Of a stretch of 64,000 bases of DNA, positions 62,585 through 64,000 are shown in pieces. The stretch is from positions 62,001 to 126,000 of the forward strand of contig NZ_BMEO01000006.1 in assembly GCF_014636635.1 (NCBI RefSeq), written 5' to 3'. The number at the start of each line of letters is the position of its first letter. Within the stretch, counting starts at the first letter, position 1. Made by a program: the position numbers and the translations under genes. The notes under the pieces were generated by a model. The model was not told the origin of the DNA. It saw nothing but the letters and a program-made list of their open reading frames with translations, and ran no database searches. The stretch is from Marinicella pacifica (GTDB taxonomy: Bacteria; Pseudomonadota; Gammaproteobacteria; Xanthomonadales; Marinicellaceae).

Positions 62585-62622
62585 TTAAATCAGGCAAGGT
62601 TGATGTATTGTACCTGATTTAA
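62585..62622. promoter_or_regulatory. Spaced inverted repeat between the NorE-like gene and deaD
   Basis: TTAAATCAGG (62585-62594) and CCTGATTTAA (62613-62622) are perfect inverted copies 18 bases apart, i.e. about 2.7 helical turns centre to centre, just upstream of the NorE-like start. It could be a regulator dimer-of-dimers site. It does not match the FNR or NsrR consensus I know. Confidence 0.5.
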
Positions 62623-62691
62623 AATAAGACATATCAGCAAACCATTGAGGTTTTAATGCAGCTTTCCAGTGCTATCTCAGGCGGCTTACTA

Positions 62692-62697
62692 TATAAT
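62692..62697 (+). promoter_or_regulatory. Putative -10 box of the RNA helicase gene
   Basis: TATAAT preceded by AC/TA and followed by the GC-rich CCGCGC discriminator, 58 bases before the ATG. A GC-rich discriminator is typical of stringently controlled promoters. No good -35 is seen. The leader of about 50 bases is shorter than the long cold-shock leader of E. coli deaD. Confidence 0.45.
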
Positions 62698-62755
62698 CCG
62701 CGCTCTTTTCTCTAAACCGCTCAGTCTTTTGATTGTGCAGGCATCATCAATAACT

Positions 62756-64000
62756 ATGTCAAAATCCAATCAACCGAAAAACAATGCACCACAAAGCTTT
62801 AACGACCTGGGCTTATCTTCTGAAGTTCTTAAAGCAGTTCACGAAAGTGGTTATGAGCACCCTTCACCGATTCAAGCCGCCAGTATTCCGCCGATTTTAA
62901 AAGGGCAGGATGTGCTGGGACAGGCGCAGACAGGGACCGGTAAGACCGCGGCCTTTGCTTTGCCGATTTTGTCGAATTTGGATGCAAACGCAAAAGGTGT
63001 GCAGGTGCTGGTGTTAACACCGACACGGGAATTGGCGATTCAGGTGGCTGAGGCTTTTCAAACCTACGCGCGACATATTAAAGGTTTTCATGTGCTGCCG
63101 ATTTACGGTGGCCAGAGTTATGACATTCAATTAAAGCAATTAAAACGCGGTGTCCAGGTTGTGGTAGGCACACCGGGCCGGGTGATGGATCATATGCGCC
63201 GTAAGACTTTGAAGCTGGATCAATTAAGCACCTTGGTGTTGGATGAAGCCGATGAGATGTTGCGGATGGGTTTTATCGATGATGTGGACTGGATTTTAAG
63301 CCACACGCCGAAAGACCGTCAGATTGCTTTATTTTCAGCGACCATGCCGAAACAGGTGAAGAAAGTCGCGGTGAATCACCTTAATAAGCCGGTTGATATT
63401 AAAATTGAAACCAAAACCACCACCGCCAAGAACATCAATCAGCGTTATTGGATGGTCAGTGGTTTAAAGAAGCTTGAAGCCTTAACGCGGGTGTTAGAGG
63501 TGGAGGATTTTGACGGGGTGTTGATTTTCGTGAGAACCAAAATGGCTACCGAAGAGCTGGCTGAAAAGCTGCAGGCGCGCGGGTTTTCCGCGGAAGCCTT
63601 AAATGGCGATATGGTGCAGAAGCAGCGGGAACGTCTGGTGGCTAAACTAAAAAACGGGGTCATCGATATCCTGATTGGCACCGATGTGGTGGCGCGTGGA
63701 CTGGATGTCGAACGGATCAGCCATGTGATTAACTATGACATTCCTTATGACATTGAGTCGTATGTACATCGGATTGGTCGCACCGGGCGGGCCGGTCGCT
63801 CCGGTGAAGCGATTTTGTTTATCACCAAACGTGAACAGCGGATGTTGCGGATGATTGAAAAAGCCACCAAACAACCCATCCAGGCCATGGATATGCCTTC
63901 GGTGGATGACATCAATGTCAACCGCATGCAACGCTTTAAGAACCAAATCAGCGAGACGCTGGCGGCTAAAGATTTATCGATTTATCAACAGCTGGTGGAT
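62756..64000 (+). CDS. deaD: DEAD-box ATP-dependent RNA helicase, DeaD/CsdA-like (partial)
   Basis: The frame starts at ATG 62756 and is open through the window end (415 codons visible). Motifs in order: FNDLGLSSEVLKAV and SPIQAASIPPIL (Q motif), AQTGTGKTAAF (Walker A), LTPTRELAIQV, VVGTPGRVMDH, LVLDEADEM, FSATMP, then in the second domain FVRTKMATEELAEKL, IATDVVARGLD-type RGLD, and YVHRIGRTGRAGRSGEA. It unwinds structured RNA in ribosome assembly and at low temperature. The C-terminal RNA-binding domain that separates DeaD from RhlE/SrmB lies beyond the window; the name rests on core similarity. Confidence 0.9.
   Translation, partial: MSKSNQPKNNAPQSFNDLGLSSEVLKAVHESGYEHPSPIQAASIPPILKGQDVLGQAQTGTGKTAAFALPILSNLDANAKGVQVLVLTPTRELAIQVAEAFQTYARHIKGFHVLPIYGGQSYDIQLKQLKRGVQVVVGTPGRVMDHMRRKTLKLDQLSTLVLDEADEMLRMGFIDDVDWILSHTPKDRQIALFSATMPKQVKKVAVNHLNKPVDIKIETKTTTAKNINQRYWMVSGLKKLEALTRVLEVEDFDGVLIFVRTKMATEELAEKLQARGFSAEALNGDMVQKQRERLVAKLKNGVIDILIGTDVVARGLDVERISHVINYDIPYDIESYVHRIGRTGRAGRSGEAILFITKREQRMLRMIEKATKQPIQAMDMPSVDDINVNRMQRFKNQISETLAAKDLSIYQQLVD

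Noticed and set aside
62561-62640. FNR (TTGAT-N4-ATCAA) box before the NorE-like gene
   Set aside because: Only a single TTGAT half is present, without a matching ATCAA at the correct spacing.

Overview
The window is chromosomal DNA from a Gram-negative gammaproteobacterium with AT-leaning base composition. Evidence includes murein recycling and lytic genes, RecBCD, an outer-membrane barrel, a periplasmic alpha-2-macroglobulin with PBP1C, and a DeaD-type RNA helicase. The M23 peptidase-anmK pair and secreted proteins ending in an 'IFxDGFE' tail point to the Lysobacterales/Marinicella neighbourhood. That placement is an inference from gene order and tail motif only.

Region 1 (1-31.2 kb) is mostly core genome: M23 peptidase end, anmK, a PP2C phosphatase, an MltF-like transglycosylase, a DUF6165 protein, a diguanylate cyclase, recC-recB-recD in one overlapping operon, a VOC protein, proC, a SWIM-SNF2 helicase coupled to a phospholipase D-type protein, a 33-residue lysine-rich small gene, a Ca/Na antiporter, the A2M-pbpC pair and a secreted beta-helix protein.

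Region 2 (31.4-37 kb) mixes a RhuM-Fic protein, acetyl-CoA synthetase, an SdpR/SdpI-like pair with a clear palindromic operator, and an outer-membrane protein. Its intergenic spaces carry short palindromic repeats, among them a GTAGCTGCG-headed REP-like family in both orientations.

Region 3 (37.0-52.1 kb) is a co-oriented defence operon of about 15 kb with overlapping or nearly abutting genes: hsdM, hsdS, a two- to three-segment membrane protein, hsdR, a 1764-residue DUF4011-helicase-Vsr-like protein, a GIY-YIG/DUF4357 protein, a protein with a HEPN-type RNKLIH motif, and an exported protein with a BamE-like segment. Much of it is more AT-rich than the core. It is the best candidate here for a composite or undescribed defence system: the methylase, specificity and restriction subunits are standard, but the membrane protein inside the hsd genes and the last two genes are not standard partners.

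Region 4 (52.1-61.6 kb) is an accessory scrapyard: an IS3-family transposase tail, a nucleotidyltransferase/HEPN pair, an orphan HigA beside a decapitated higB, a truncated acetyltransferase, a large secreted lipoprotein, a REP-type (Y1) transposase broken by a 160-bp segment folding into six perfect hairpins, an exact 80-bp tandem duplication, AbiEi with twin operators next to a truncated AbiEii, an orphan exported protein and an intact YafQ/DinJ pair. The octamer GCCTGTCC (or its complement) recurs in these spacers, including at toxin break points.

Region 5 (61.7-64 kb) returns to core-like genes: a two-gene heme-copper oxidase subunit III/IV (NorE-like) unit, divergent from a DEAD-box RNA helicase that runs off the window end. 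No tRNA, rRNA or CRISPR array was recognised.
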